64,000 nucleotides of DNA. Origin: Gnetum montanum (taxonomy: Eukaryota > Streptophyta > Gnetopsida > Gnetales > Gnetaceae). This document shows positions 21,236 through 34,048 of this stretch, piece by piece. Numbering within the stretch: position 1 is the stretch's first letter; each line of letters starts with the position of its first letter. A program made the translations under genes and the position numbers. The stretch covers positions 192,781-256,780 of the forward strand of contig MNCI01025089.1 of the NCBI GenBank assembly GCA_015680685.1, read 5' to 3'. A model generated the notes under the pieces. The model was not told where the DNA came from, searched no databases, and saw nothing but the letters and a program-made list of their open reading frames with translations.

Positions 21236-22894
21236 CTAAAGCCAACGAGATTTCAGGGCGTAAATAGCGTGAACAACTGTACAGACAAGAACGACGACTG
21301 CAGCAATAGTTGCACACGCATACCACGGATTTGCAAAATGAGTGTTAATGAAATCGCGAAGCATCACTCTGAGTGAGCTCTTGTAGTATGTTCTTACTTT
21401 TCTCACAATCTCATCATCGATCTCGTTTATTTGTCCATCGTGATGAACATGTCGAGTCGGTTGAAAAGATGGGCAACACTCATTGTTTCCAAGAAAATTT
21501 GGTATAATGCCTTGCCTGATGAGAAGAGCTGCGTCGCTATCAGTCTGGAGGAGATCGGTCATGAGAGACATGTTTCTGTTAAAGAATCTTTCACCAGATT
21601 GCACGCAACATTCCTCGTATGCCATCATGCTTCTCAACATCGCTTCGGAGCTATCTTCTATAAACAGCTTGGGAAGATGCAGATGACCCCTCAGCCTAAA
21701 TCACCCTTGTTCGAAGCACAGTTTGTTGTCGTCTGATACCTGCACAACAATTCCTACTCTCTCCAGCACTTTGGCTGTAGGCAGTACCCAGTACATGTCT
21801 TCTTCTCTATACGGCTTCCTGAAATTGACTCTTTTCCCAATACCAACAACAAGGGATATAATCCATAAACTGCATATCTCACCACAGCGTTTCCAAGATC
21901 TGCTGCTGCTTCTGCTCCTCCTTAGGAAAGCTGATTCATGCTCCTTCTTGTGTGGGCCGAGGCCATTCATTCATTATTTATTCCATACAGCTTTTCTCAT
22001 TTGAAATGGAAACGGAAATTTGCAATATGTTAGCTATCTACAAGAAGACTATTGACTAGTGAGATATCTTATGCGTCCTTTAAGCAAAAGGCAGAACAAT
22101 GATATGGCTGTATTTCATTATTCAGTTAATTCAAAGCGTACATATTTGTAAATTGTAATAACTACAAAGATATCATCAAGTCAGTGAAATCGTGAGCTTA
22201 TTGACTTAGCACACTATGCAGCGATGTAAACATTCTATAAGTGTTTTTGCCGAGGCTCATTCTCCATCGTCTGCGGTATATACTTCATTCCCCCTCAGAT
22301 TGGAAATAATTCAACCATCGGCGAAAAGTCAAAGTCACAAGGATTATGGTGGGGGAGAAGAAACATGCCTTTCCAAGTGATCAACTCACGCAGGAGAGCC
22401 AGCGGAATGTGGTTTTCCAGTTTAAATAAGTCTGCCATTAAAGAGATACCCACACATGCCCGCAACGTTCTGTAATCCAGGAGGGGATGGAAGCGATTAC
22501 TCATTAGGACTCCGTGGCAAGAAAAGCATAACTCGAGGAGGAAAACAGCGTCCAACATGAAGACATCTTTATCAAACTCAAAATCTTCAGAGTAGCATGC
22601 TTTGATTTCGTTTTCAAACGCTGATAATCCAGCAAGCGTCGTAAAGCATGGTCAAGGGCCTTGAGTTTGTGAGATCCGAGGTTTAAGTTGGTGTTGAAGT
22701 GGTTGTGGTCAGATGCACCTAGGCCAACCACCTTGGGGACATAATCTTTTGGATTCAGTTTTTTCAGAATTTCCGGCACTCTCACAATTCAGGGGAGAGG
22801 CTCTCTCGTTTGTTGATGCCTTACATTGGGCAGTGCAGGCAATTCATTTGCAATAACATGAATCGCTACATGTTCACCTCCCTCCTTCAGCCAT
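21236..22894 (-). pseudogene. DUF247 plant membrane protein gene (copy 2), broken
   Basis: DUF247 (UPF0481) proteins are plant-specific, plasma-membrane-anchored and mostly of unknown role. From the candidate ATG at 22894 (MAEGGR) the domain reads, in order: VRVPEILKKLNP...YVPKVVGLG (22785 down), YSEDFEFDKDVFMLDAVFLL (about 22600-22535), LFKLENHIPLALLREL (about 22430-22380), YWVLPTAKVLERVGI (about 21800), LPKLFIED...MMAYEECC, and a C-terminal hydrophobic anchor FANPWYACATIAAVVVLVC ending ALKSRWL (21236). These are the landmarks of the family. Breaks: frameshifts near 22875 and 22620, an in-frame TGA just before VRVP (22789-22791), a TGA at 21701-21703, and a 320-base stop-rich stretch at 21971-22294 that keeps the frame and could be an intron or an insertion. 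From about 22610 to 21236 all coding parts share one frame. Probably a pseudogene. Confidence 0.85.
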
Positions 22895-22899
22895 AGCTT

Positions 22900-22948
22900 G
22901 GTCGTGTTCTACAACACACTGATGGTCGTGTTCTACAACACACACTGA
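22900..22948 (-). repeat. tandem duplication upstream of DUF247 start
   Basis: ggtcgtgttctacaacacac occurs at 22900-22919 and 22924-22943, a 24-25-bp direct duplication just upstream of the candidate start codon. Confidence 0.85.
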
Positions 22949-24029
22949 AGCGTTTCTGCACATGCTTGTAATTGATTTGTGATTCCCAGTAATTATCAAG
23001 GAACCCGTCATGTTGAAAAGAACGGAAGATTTTCTTTTCAAAGCTTCTCTAACAAGAAAGAAAACAAGATCCATTACATAGCAGAAACCTCCACTTCGGC
23101 CACAAAAGTTGTCCTCCAAATTGTAGCATTAATTGGAAGGTAATCATTCTTAAAAGGAATGATTAAAAATAGGGAAAATACTCAAAAGATTGGGCTTGAG
23201 AGGTAACTTGCAAAAAGTCCGTGAATAGGGTGACGGCAAGAAAAAAACTATGTATATTAAAAAATATAATTTTAACCTGAAATCAATATTTTTAAAATCT
23301 AAAATCTAATAATAATAAATGTTGATAAATGTAGAAGTTGAATTCTGAATCAATGAAGTTGTAATAGAGTTATGATCTAGGCAAATGATGCCTAAATCAG
23401 AAGAATTACACGTATGCAAAACAAGATAGAGATAATCATAGAGAAAGCCATGGTACCAAAAGAGTTACAATAGAACTTTAATAATTAAAAGAAAGAGAAG
23501 CAACAAAATAAATCCAAGTAAAACAAAGACTAATGCACAAAACATCTATAACTACAATTTTTTGAGCAACTTGTTAAAATATACAATAAATGTATGCAAT
23601 TTCAAACTAGGTTTCTTTCTTGATGAGAATGCAATATCTCATTGGGAGTAGTGTTTATAGATAGTGAACTTCAAAGTTTAATTGATTATCTCTTATGTAC
23701 TCTAAATAAAACCTTTTCTTACATTTGACTATAAGTAAACTATTGACAAGAATTTTTGACATGATCACCAAAAAGACCTCAACAACTCAGTTTTGGTTGG
23801 TTGCTAGTCTTTGGTACTACCAAGGGTCAAATATGGCAAAAAACTACAATTAGTTTAATGCTCAAATATCCCTAGATGGCTACAGTTAGATTAATGGAAA
23901 GCAAGAATAGTTGTAACTTGCTTTGAAGTTATAGAACCCAATAATACTAAATACCCTATTTATTTAGACTCTATATATTATGGAATTAAGAAGAGAAAAA
24001 GTAATGAAAATATCTTGCTTGATGAAAAT
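22949..24029. other. no gene recognised
   Basis: 5' flank of the DUF247 copy, then AT-rich sequence. The open minus frame reaching 23119 has no recognisable domain; it may be upstream sequence of DUF247. From 23300 the texture (poly-purine blocks, short T tracts) resembles an LTR or leader of an old element, not identified. Confidence 0.4.
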
Positions 24030-24880
24030 TGATGAAACATTCATGTGAAGGCTATAACATGGTAGCAACATATATTTCTATACAACGTCTCAAATATAAT
24101 GTATTCAAGGTTGGTAAATTCTATAAATACCATACATCTACCACATTAAATATACCTTTTAGTCATACTTGTAGAAAAATCCTTGCAGTTTCATTTTGTA
24201 ATCTAGAACAATTAGTAATTTCTTGTAGCATAGTTTGAAATGATTGTTTGAGGTTTTCATTTTAGTACTTTGTACCTAGAAACTTGGCATAAACAACAAG
24301 AAAGAACAGGATTACTCCATATCGTTGTAGCACTTTGACTTAACATAGACTTTATAGTTAATGCAATTTTTTTATTTGTGCATATTGTTTAATGTTTACT
24401 TCCACATGCACTTAGTTAATGATTAAGTTTCCATTATACATTAAAACATGGTAGAATGAGTGCAACTAATTCAAGTGTAACATATGTTCACCTGGTAACT
24501 TAGTAACGTTAATGCTTGGATAGCCCAACATTACTATGTTTGGTAATCCCAACAATGAATATGTGTTTAGGACATGTAAAAAAAATTGGGAATGAATGCT
24601 CATTGCTTAGGCTAGATTAGATTTACTTTTAGTAATTAGAATAATTTAGATTAAATTTTAATATTTTAGTTATGGCCAAAATAACATCAAGATCATATAC
24701 CTTAATTACACTTAATCATAGAAACTAAGGGCAAGACAAGTGTAATTGGGAAGATAGTGACCTACAATCACATTTAACTATCTAGGTACCACACTACTTC
24801 AATTCATGAAATATGATTTGTCACATATGAATACTTATGATTTATATCGTTGTGCATATAGTGTACTTTGTTGATCATCA
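24030..24880 (+). repeat. 5' LTR of element D
   Basis: 851 bp, TGATGAAACATTC...GATCATCA. TATAAATA at 24122-24129. The body shares with the LTRs of A, B and F the ggtaactt.agta blocks and a terminal part like ctaggtaccac...cat. It is followed by a primer site and a gag-like start, so it is a 5' LTR. No matching 3' LTR was found in the window. Confidence 0.7.
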
Positions 24881-24900
24881 TTAGCTTCATTCCAAGGGAC
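24881..24900 (+). other. primer-binding site of element D
   Basis: ttagcttcattccaagggac directly follows the LTR end. It has the same layout as B's site and fits a tRNA-Asp-type site with G-to-A and C-to-T changes. Confidence 0.5.
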
Positions 24901-25009
24901 TAGTACTAGTGATTTAGATAGAATTAGTCATGATTGCTATTAAGAACTTAAATGATTTATTAATTAAAAAATAATAGTATTTTATTCAAGCGAATGTAGT
25001 AATTTCAAG

Positions 25010-25195
25010 ATGTCTTCTTCTTATAGGATAGATTTCCCACCTATTAGTGATTCCAACAATAAACATGACAAAACAACAAGAAGCAAGGATGATTTGCCTC
25101 AACAAGTCAAAATTGATTACCAACAAAGTCATAGTTGTGATGTCATATGCTCACATTCACTTGAGTTGAACCTTCCTCCTCCACGTTTCTCATGA
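25010..25195 (+). pseudogene. gag start of element D, truncated
   Basis: 61 codons from MSSSYRIDFPPISDSNNK, rich in Ser, Asp, Lys and Gln. Placement after the primer site and the opening MS-S...DN.N..T pattern match the decayed gag start of element B at 10802. The frame stops at 25195, and the sequence that follows belongs to a minus-strand gypsy remnant, so D appears cut here. Confidence 0.45.
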
Positions 25196-25214
25196 TCATC
25201 AAAAATATTTGTTG

Positions 25215-26290
25215 GATCATATCCCAACCAATCCTCTTCATCATCATTAGTGACATAATTTGGACATCATGCAGCATGCTCATTGTCCTAGGTGAAAATG
25301 TCTTTACTGCAAAGGGTCATTTCTCATGCAAGATGTAAAGAACATCAAGGTATAGGCTTACGAACACCTTTTCATTCTTGAAGAACTATTTTTCAAGAAT
25401 GACTTAGAAAGAATCAATGTTCTAGACCTGCAAATACAAATTTTTACTCTAGTATTCCACTTTCACCTCCACATCCTTCACTATTCATGTACATCTAATC
25501 AAGCAAAACTTAGCTAGCTTACAAGATACCAAACCTAGTTCAACTTGTAAATTATGGATGTGAGTTATTTCCATGAAAGAAATTTTTGACTAGCACCTAT
25601 GTCAACCAAGGCATCAACTTTCTTTAAAGAAAACTACAATGGAACCATATATACTAAACACAAGTTAGTTTCTTGCTTCAGCTCTTCTCCTTGAACATTC
25701 TATGAAATAACTGACAAGCTTTGAGAGATATACTCAATCATTCCAATGGTCTTGATCTCTTGCATATTTTCATTCACCTCAATCACCTATAATCGAACAC
25801 ATGGATATTAATCAATGGTGTTTAACCATCGATTACTATTTAGACCCATTCCATCAAGTTATCAATTGGATTCTAAGGATAATCTTGAGTGACATGATTT
25901 CCTAAGTAGATGAATCACATTACGTCTAAACACCTTGGAGTATTATTTATTGGTTCTTGAAAATGTAAGTACTCTACCCAAAACCTATTATGATCTTCGA
26001 GATCTTTTCATTTTTGACTACCCTAGTAAGAAGCTTGCAAACTAGGAGTAACTATAGGGCATGAATCCTAAAAGCCACCACTGAAGTTCCTTCCTTTAAG
26101 CCCAGTAGATTTGCCATCAAACTTCTTATTGCTTTGGGGTACATCTTCTTCATTCATCTCCTACTTCTAGGGTTTAGAGTCAACCATTAATCTGGTAGTT
26201 AATTTAAGTACCTTACTGCAAGCTTTGGATTCTTTGGCATAGAATTTGGATGTGAACCACCCAAACCCAGACACAAATACTTTCACTTAT
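25215..26290 (-). pseudogene. Ty3/gypsy gag-protease remnant (element E)
   Basis: Read on the minus strand from about 26290: a region with G-G-S-H-P-N-S-M-P-K-N-P that could be a decayed C-C-H-C zinc knuckle (about 26250), then an aspartic protease stretch VDALVDIGASQKFL (25579-25617) with the D-I-G-A form of the catalytic triad, then ...DVLYILHEK (about 25330), which matches the end of the protease region of chromovirus-like elements. Several stops and frame changes. RT is absent: the homology ends where element D's gag start lies, so E and D abut or one inserted in the other. Confidence 0.55.
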
Positions 26291-27954
26291 ACAACTAATT
26301 GATCCTTGAGTTTCTCATTATCTTGAGCTTTTCATTCCATGTCTCTAGCACCATTAATCTTTATAATATATTCCCTATAAAGACTTGGATATCATCAATA
26401 ACTTCCCCTATTTACTCTATATAGTTTCAGATCACAAGATTTTGGGCCATAGAGACCCTATGCTTGACATTCAAATTCAAGTGTCACAAGTACAGTGTGT
26501 CCATTTTGTCTACAATTTCGTGAATCATTATCACTCTCTCTACAACAAGAGAGTAACTAACAATCATGTTTTCATCCTCCAAAAGATAGCTCAAGATTTT
26601 TTTTTCATCTTTTTGAGAGGATCATCATCATTTCTCTTGGAAGGTACCTCCTCATCATCATCTAGGTAATCAATTTCTACACATTTTCATGCACATCATC
26701 ATGAATATAACCTTTCAAATTATTTCCCCCAACTAGTCGATGATGAGGATTGCAACCAAAAAGAGCGTTACTAGAATTTCAACTTCCTTTGTTCTTCTTC
26801 TTATATGTCATAGCAAAAACTATTAACACGAACCACAAATAATGATCATGGAGCATGAAGCATGAACCATTACTAGCCTCAAACCACAAATGGTCAAGCC
26901 CTTGAAACACACCTAATAACATCACCAAGTGTCCTAAATCATCTAAGGAAGAATATTGGACTTCAAGTGGACTACACCTCAATGTTCACAACACTTACAA
27001 GCATACTAAAAGTCATGAAACCTATTAGAGCATTGTGAGAAGTGTAGTGAGAATGCCTTAGGTAACTAGCATGCATAAAAAATCCAAGACATACACACAT
27101 ATAATGCACCACAACACAACATGACCTGAGATAACATGATATTGTAACAAAGACCAAACTTGAGTTACACTTAACTTGCTCTAAACCCTACTCTATAGGG
27201 AGGGGTGGTGGTCCAAGCTAGAGAAGAAAAGCCTCCCTAACAAACCTACATATCCTTATGATAAGGTTCATAAGAAATCAAAGCCATGAATATCTTTAGT
27301 CATGGTTAAGATAACATGGAACTTGTAACAATTTCCACACTTCTATAGCCCCCATTCCAAAGGAAAAAGGTCTTTCAATGACCAAAAAATTAGTTTTTCC
27401 TAACCATTAATATTACTTCATTCTAGGAAAGATTTGAAACCTTAAATGATTTTAATATAGGTATACCTCAAGATATATAGTCTCATTAGAGCTTTATAAC
27501 TTTGAAATATCCACCAAAATTAAATCTATAACTTAGAGCTTTCAAATCAAGAGTCTAATCACTTAGTTAACAGCTCATTGTTGCTCCATTTCAATGGTTT
27601 TTCTTTTCCTAAACTAGACCATATTTTCGACTACATTATTTCTCATTTACATTTTTAATGTATCTTATGTCCATAAAACAACATACCAACCCCCTTGTTT
27701 TTTTCCCTTTTCATGTTGACTGATCTAGGACCAAATATTAGTTCATCAAACTACTTTTCAAGAAAATGCATATGGTATTGTTTTAATTATGATAATATTT
27801 TTTATCATCCATAACTTTCATATTTAATTATGATGTTATTTATTTTATTCCACCATGACTAATGATAAAATCTTATTATATCTTGTTACTTACAATTTAG
27901 TAGAGCATCTTGATTCTAGTGCAAGTGCTAAATTTAAGCTTTAAAGTTTCTTGT
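26291..27954. other. no gene recognised
   Basis: Likely continues the eroded 5' part of element E on the minus strand to about 26980. The open frames at 26385-26669 (plus) and 26779-27157 (minus) show no motif. The rest is AT-rich. Confidence 0.35.
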
Positions 27955-28446
27955 TGTTACCACCCCATTTCAGAAATTGAGACATTCCATAATAAATATG
28001 ATATCACTTTATAAAAAATGATGTAATTATTGTAATAAGACCCAAAAGGACATAGTAATAACGATATCTCTTAATGTAACTTTTGTGGGCTTGACCTAAA
28101 TCATATATACCCATGAATTAGAGGTTGTGAAAAAACTGGAATTATAGACTTAGTAAGTGTGAGTAATAGGTGTCAGATGAAGTATGAAAAGAAGTAGAGT
28201 TTTCATTCCTTTTGATTGAATATAGGCTTCACTGTGATGACAGTGTTCTATTGCCTCTAAGAGAAAGAGGCCAAAGGATGATAATCCTAAAGAAGCCTCA
28301 AAGCATGACCCAAATACATTATTTCCAAATTAATAAAGTTTCCTTTGCATTTTCTTCTGTATTTTCCCAATCATCTTTATTATCCATAATGTTGAATGTT
28401 ATGTACATTTGACATTTGTCATGACATTTGGGAATGAGATGTTACA
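27955..28446 (+). repeat. gypsy-type LTR (element J)
   Basis: 492 bp, beginning TGTTACCACCCCATTTCAG and ending GAGATGTTACA. The start and end resemble chromovirus LTRs. It is followed by a decayed initiator-Met primer site. No second copy is seen in the window. Confidence 0.6.
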
Positions 28447-28760
28447 CTTAGTATTAAAGCAGACCATAACCTAGGGCCAATTAGAATCAACAACTAACTA
28501 CACTCTAATGATTAACCACAAGCCATGATCCAAGGTCAACCATGGACAATCATCAAATACGAATCATATTTAAGATGAACTATGCTAATGAAGAAGATGT
28601 TTTCTAATCAACTTCCATGGATATTAACAACCCACTAGACTTCAATGAGATGCAATGATACTTTGACAAGGATAACATTGGTCTAGGTAACTTTTATCCA
28701 TGTCTTGATAATGATAACCTTTTGGTAGTTATTTAATATTTAAAACTACTAGGTTTTAAC
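28447..28760 (+). other. primer site and decayed interior of element J
   Basis: ttagtattaaagcagacc from 28448 fits TTGGTATCAGAGCAGACC with three transitions (G to A, C to T, G to A), the initiator tRNA-Met site. Downstream to about 28760 there are scraps of a frame (SMDINNPLDFNEMQ) that might be gag, not identifiable. Confidence 0.45.
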
Positions 28761-31700
28761 TTGAAGAAGTAATCAAATAATCTTTCATATTTTCTTCATA
28801 ATGTTAGTAGCCTTCGATCAATTCTTTGGAACATTACCTTATTACTAAATTCTATCATTCTTAAAACACTTAAACCTTAATAACATGATATTGCATACAC
28901 TTATCTAGATTTTAATTATCAGTGATCATAAGAAAGTCAAGCTATCATAAAATCCCTAGTCCCTATTTAGCTAGGAATGACCATTATAAAGGAGTTGCTA
29001 GGAAAGCCAACCCTTGTTAGACAATAATAAGATCTTCTACCTCACTAGCCATCTTCTCAAAGATAGATAAACTAAGCTTAATAATCCTTATCCCATTCAT
29101 CTAGTTACCATCCTATTATAACTAAAGTATCCCTTAAGAGCCTTAATTATTCTCATAGGTTATATCAATAATGTTAATTTGGCAAAAATTGGTCATTTTA
29201 TTTTTTCAGAATCATGAAAACCTAAGTTTTGGGGCATTGGAACCATATCCTACAGGTAGTGCTCATCAAGTTGATTTCAATAGTACTAATTTTGTCTCAA
29301 TGGGACTTACGATTTTGGAGATATTGAGGTTTGAATTTTCTTAAATAGTGTTCATTAAATTAAATTAAATTTAAAAATTTTATAAAGTAAAAAATTTAAT
29401 CAATTCTAAACTATTGGGATTGGGAATTGAACTAGAAACCCTGACATTGGTAATTGAAATTCTTAATTCTAGATTTTATAGTCAATACATAAAGTGTGTT
29501 AGTTATTTTTTAACAATTAAACTATATATGAAATGTATAAAATTTTACTTTAATTTCAATAAAGAAAGATAGTTGGAGTCCTGGCCACAATATTGACCAG
29601 TAGGGCCATATTAGTAGACACTAGCCCTATCATGTCATAACTCATCAAGGCCACAAGGGCTAACCATGTTAATTAATAAGGCTATGCATTACAGGCCCCA
29701 CCACATCTCATTGTAATAGGGATACAAGGCTCAACTACACTATGTCATTGTTAAGGGTTATGCAAAATAATGTAGGTCATGTCAAGTCAATAAGGCCAAG
29801 CAAAGAAATAAATTCCTTTTCTTGCATGTCACTTTGCGACCCCACCATAGTGCCACATTACCTTTCAATGTTCGGCACTCATGTCTACTCACTAACTCAT
29901 CTACCACCACCATACATGTCCACTTGTTGCCATTACCATCCTTCATTATGCACTCATTGTTCTTTTCCTCAGCCTATGCCCTTGGCCATGTTGTTGCCAC
30001 TACCCTTGTGTCCCCTAATGAGTCACCAGTGCTAGTAGTTCTTGCCTACCACCTACTAGAATCCTACTAGAAATACCCATTTTGAATTTTTTGTCATGAT
30101 TTCTAGCAATATGGACCCACGATTTCAGCAAATACTATGAGCATCTCAAGTCTATAGTAACCCAAACACCATAGATCTATACTGGATTAGGTGTCACAAC
30201 CACAATAGGCCTCCACTAGAAATGGGAAGGAAAATCTCAAATTTTGAATTAAGAATTTCAAATGGAAAATTGAAGTTTGAGTTTACAAGACCGACTAGCT
30301 CAAATTGCTTAAATGATACATACTAAGATAAAAACTTCAGAATTAAACATGCTCATCCTAAAATATTATTGGGATGAGTGATCTCTCAAGAACTCTTGAA
30401 ACTCATGCTTAAAAAATATCTATAATTTTTCATTCTAGTAGTGCTTTTTGGTGAACAAATAGTCATTTGTAGTAGATTTTAGTCTTACAAATGTAATGGT
30501 GAAGTCAGATCTATCATATAAATGCCAAAAATTAGTTTTTAATCCTTGTCCTTAAATAGTGTCTCAAGAGGTTCATGAGCTTAATCTAGAATACCCTAGA
30601 CATTTGATGTCTTTTTCTAACATATAAATAATTTTTTCTAATATTTTTTTTGGCATTTAAATCCAATGGTGATGTTATATTGATCATTTGGGTAATCACT
30701 AATTAGGTGATAATTTAAACCATGTCATAGTAAGTCATAACATAGATCAACGAACTATATATAATAATTTAATGGTTAGGAACAAATCTGATCCTTTTTT
30801 GCCATCTTGGATGTCTACTTAGTCATTAGTGATAATGCTGAATTTAATGTCCTAAAGGAGGCAAAACGATCATTAAGAGCTTGGAAAATATAACTAAGTG
30901 ATAACTAATCTAACAAATCAAGTAGTTGAAGAATCAGTTGGTAAATAAAGTAAAGCAAGGAAGAATTATACCAATGCAACCAGTAATCAAATCATTTGGT
31001 AGAGATCAACCATCATAGAGAATTAGAACCTTATTTTGATAAGGCACATGATATTTATGAAAAGAAAAGAGCTAAGAGAGAATCTATAAATAGCAAAAAA
31101 AAAAAATGTGAGACAGAGAATGGTGGCTTAATACTAGTATTTATTTCAAAATAATAAAGTGATATCATTGGTGGAAGATCCTTACATAATATCTTATTAT
31201 TAATCTTATGTCAAGATTCTTTGCTATCAACTATAACCTTCTTATCGACACTAGTTTTAATTTTTGAGTTAGTAGTATTCTTGTTAGACAAGGAAAAATT
31301 CAACTTGTAAACTATTTGTCTAGGATTCTTAATACTTTCTCTAAAACCTAGCAAAACTATACATAGGAGCTTCTATCTTTAGATTTTTATTGCTATTTGA
31401 TCATTTTTATTGTTAACATTAACTTGAATTTTTATATCTTCAACTTTAAGATATTTTTTCTATTTTTAAAAATCTTTTTTTTAGCAGAAAAGGACAAGCA
31501 TTAAACATGTTTTTTAAGATGATAAAAGTTTTAAGAATTAAGAAGATTATCATATATAATTAATTGAATATAAGGCTTTCTTCTAGTTATAATATGAATT
31601 CCTTTTTATAATTGACAATGTTGATTTCAACGAGAAAAATATCTACAAAAATCATATGTTATAGAAATAGACTTTATATACTTAAAGGAACTAAGAAGAC

Positions 31701-33141
31701 TAACAATTTCCTACTCAGCTTTCTAAAAATTAATGAAATATTATATAATGTGATAAAACATGGAACTCTAACATATTCTTCAGATTAAACATTAAAATCT
31801 AGAGCCCACTTATGAATGATTAATACTGCATGCTTATGTATAAATGATCCTATATCTAGGGTATCATACACTATTGAAACATTTCCTAACTTGAAGCTTG
31901 AAGGACATGGATGCTATGTTTTTTCATCACATCATTTAACTATGAAATAAAAATTCAAGGTAGGTAATCCAAAATTTAAATGAACACATATTATGATGAA
32001 AGACTAGAAACCAATGACTCATATACATTATTAGAAAGAACAAATTTAGTTGTCTTAGTTTCATCAACATCATTAGAAAAAGTGTTACAACCTTTTTTTA
32101 CAAGGGTATAAATCTATATTTTGAGAATTAACAAAAAATTCCACATCAATAAAAAAGAATAAATTTCAACATTGGTTGAAAATGTTGAAAGTAATATGGA
32201 ATTCTCCATAAGAATTCTAGAGAAATCAAATCTATTGGAAAAAGTCAAAGAGGGAAAAATCAAATCCACCTAAAAAATCAAGGAGACTTAAGTATGACTA
32301 GAATAGATAATCTTTTCTATTCAAATCCTTGCTAGATAATAAGATAATGAATTAAGTCACTTTTTATTAGCTCTTCATGGATTCATATAATATATGTAAA
32401 TTTTTATTTTATACATATTTAAACATTTAAATGGAATGGCCCTACATTTTCCTAAGTAGCATCATGCACATACTTGTACTAAATGATGAATTGTATGAGA
32501 CTTTATATTATATTATCAAGAAAAATGTAATGATGAATAGTAGTCTATTCAAAAATTATTACTAAATTCCAAAAGAAAATTCTTATATGAGTTTAAAAAA
32601 ATATGATTTCAAAATGATGATATAATAACAAACAAGTTTAAATTATTCAATGGTTTAAATCATGTATGGGTTATCTATGCCATGGCATGATATGCATGTG
32701 GAAAAGTACCATTGTAGATTTTCTATAATAGTGGATCAGAAGTTGATTGACAATGCATTAATAATCATTCTACAAGAAAATAACTTATGCTTAGATGGTT
32801 TGGCCAATGAATAGCATCGACACCACTTCAACAACAACCATAACTTCAACTCAAGTCTTGTGAACTCAAATCCTTTAATAATGATCAATGATGATTTTGT
32901 TCAATGACAATGGTTTGAAAGCTAAAATTCAAATGTACTTAAAGGATTTACTCTAACAACTTTGTTGTTTTGTGGGTTCTTCTAAAACTGAAATCAAACC
33001 AATCTTCTCTCAATACCTTTTTCATTTATTGCAGATGTATTCATTCTAGGTCTTCTCTCCTCATCAATTATGCTTTTGTCACTACAAATGCAACACCTAG
33101 TAAGGTATATTTAACATTTTTAAACAATAGATGATGAGTAG
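28761..33141. other. long AT-rich stretch, no gene recognised
   Basis: No frame with recognisable domains on either strand. The open frames at 29742-30070 are His/Pro/Cys-rich and low-complexity. A few patches have the look of old copia interior on the minus strand (for example about 31480-31830), but no RT, integrase or protease motif survives. Confidence 0.4.
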
Positions 33142-34048
33142 TGATAAATCATGTTTTACAAGGGCTACAATATCAGGCATCCGATATTGGAGTTGTGATA
33201 TCGTGTGTTTGATATTAGAGCTGCGATATTGCATATCCGATATCATTCCACACATGCTTACCTATAAATACGACACCTAAGCACATGGTCAAATAATGAT
33301 TTTTAGTCCATAGTAGTAGAACTATGTCAGTTTGTTTTTGTAAACTTAGACTTAGCAATTATAAGTGTGAATGCTTGTAGTGTAGTGTGAATTAGTGAAC
33401 AATGTCTTTATTTAAGATTTTTGTATTTGGGCATAACTGGGACTGGAAATAAAGATTGAGCTATTTCTTACTATTGTAGCATTCTCCTAGATTTACTATT
33501 TATTTAGCATGATGTTTATTGTATACACTTAGAATAATTTTCTTACTATTTATAGTTAATGATTTACTTTTCCATGCACTTTACCATTACTATTGTTAAG
33601 TAGAATGAATATGACTAATCTCGAGTACTTAAGTGTGATTTCTTGGTAACCTAATAATGTTATTGCTTAGTATGCCCAATAGCGATACACTTGGTATCCT
33701 AGTGTTAGTTACACGAAGCCCAAGGTGCGAAAGGAAGAGTAGGAATGGATACTCATTATACTAGGCTAGACTTGATTTGTTCATTGTTTACTTAGACTTA
33801 GAAACCATTATTATTCCATCATGTTTACTAGGCATAATATGGTCAACACAACATCAATATATCATACACCTCACTGAGAGCTAAACCATACGCATAGAGT
33901 ATACTAGCTCCACATGGGAAGACAATGATCCTGAACTTTAACCAATTATTTGCATATTCACATTGTCTCATCCATGGATTATGATCGGGCTATGTATAAA
34001 CACTTGTATCTTGTCTAGTTAGGTGTTGGATTACTCCACCACTCATTA
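33142..34048 (+). mobile_element. solo LTR F, same family as A, B, D
   Basis: 907 bp, from TGATAAATCATGTTTTAC (compare B's TGATGAATCATGGTTTAC) to ...CACTCATTA (compare CACTCATCA). A GATATC/CGATATT cluster lies in the first 120 bases and TATAAATA at 33263-33270. There is no polypurine tract before it and no primer site after it. Flanks AGTAG (33137-33141) and AGAAG (34049-34053) fit a 5-bp target duplication with one change, as expected for a solo LTR made by LTR-LTR recombination. Confidence 0.75.

Noticed and set aside
29742-30070. 97- and 82-codon overlapping frames rich in Pro, His and Cys
   Set aside because: Two overlapping frames in a low-complexity stretch, no motif, no supporting context.
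33142-34048. Solo LTR F as the 3' LTR of element D
   Set aside because: F is much closer to B in its first 130 bases (GATATC cluster), has no purine tract in front, and has its own near-matching 5-bp flanks.
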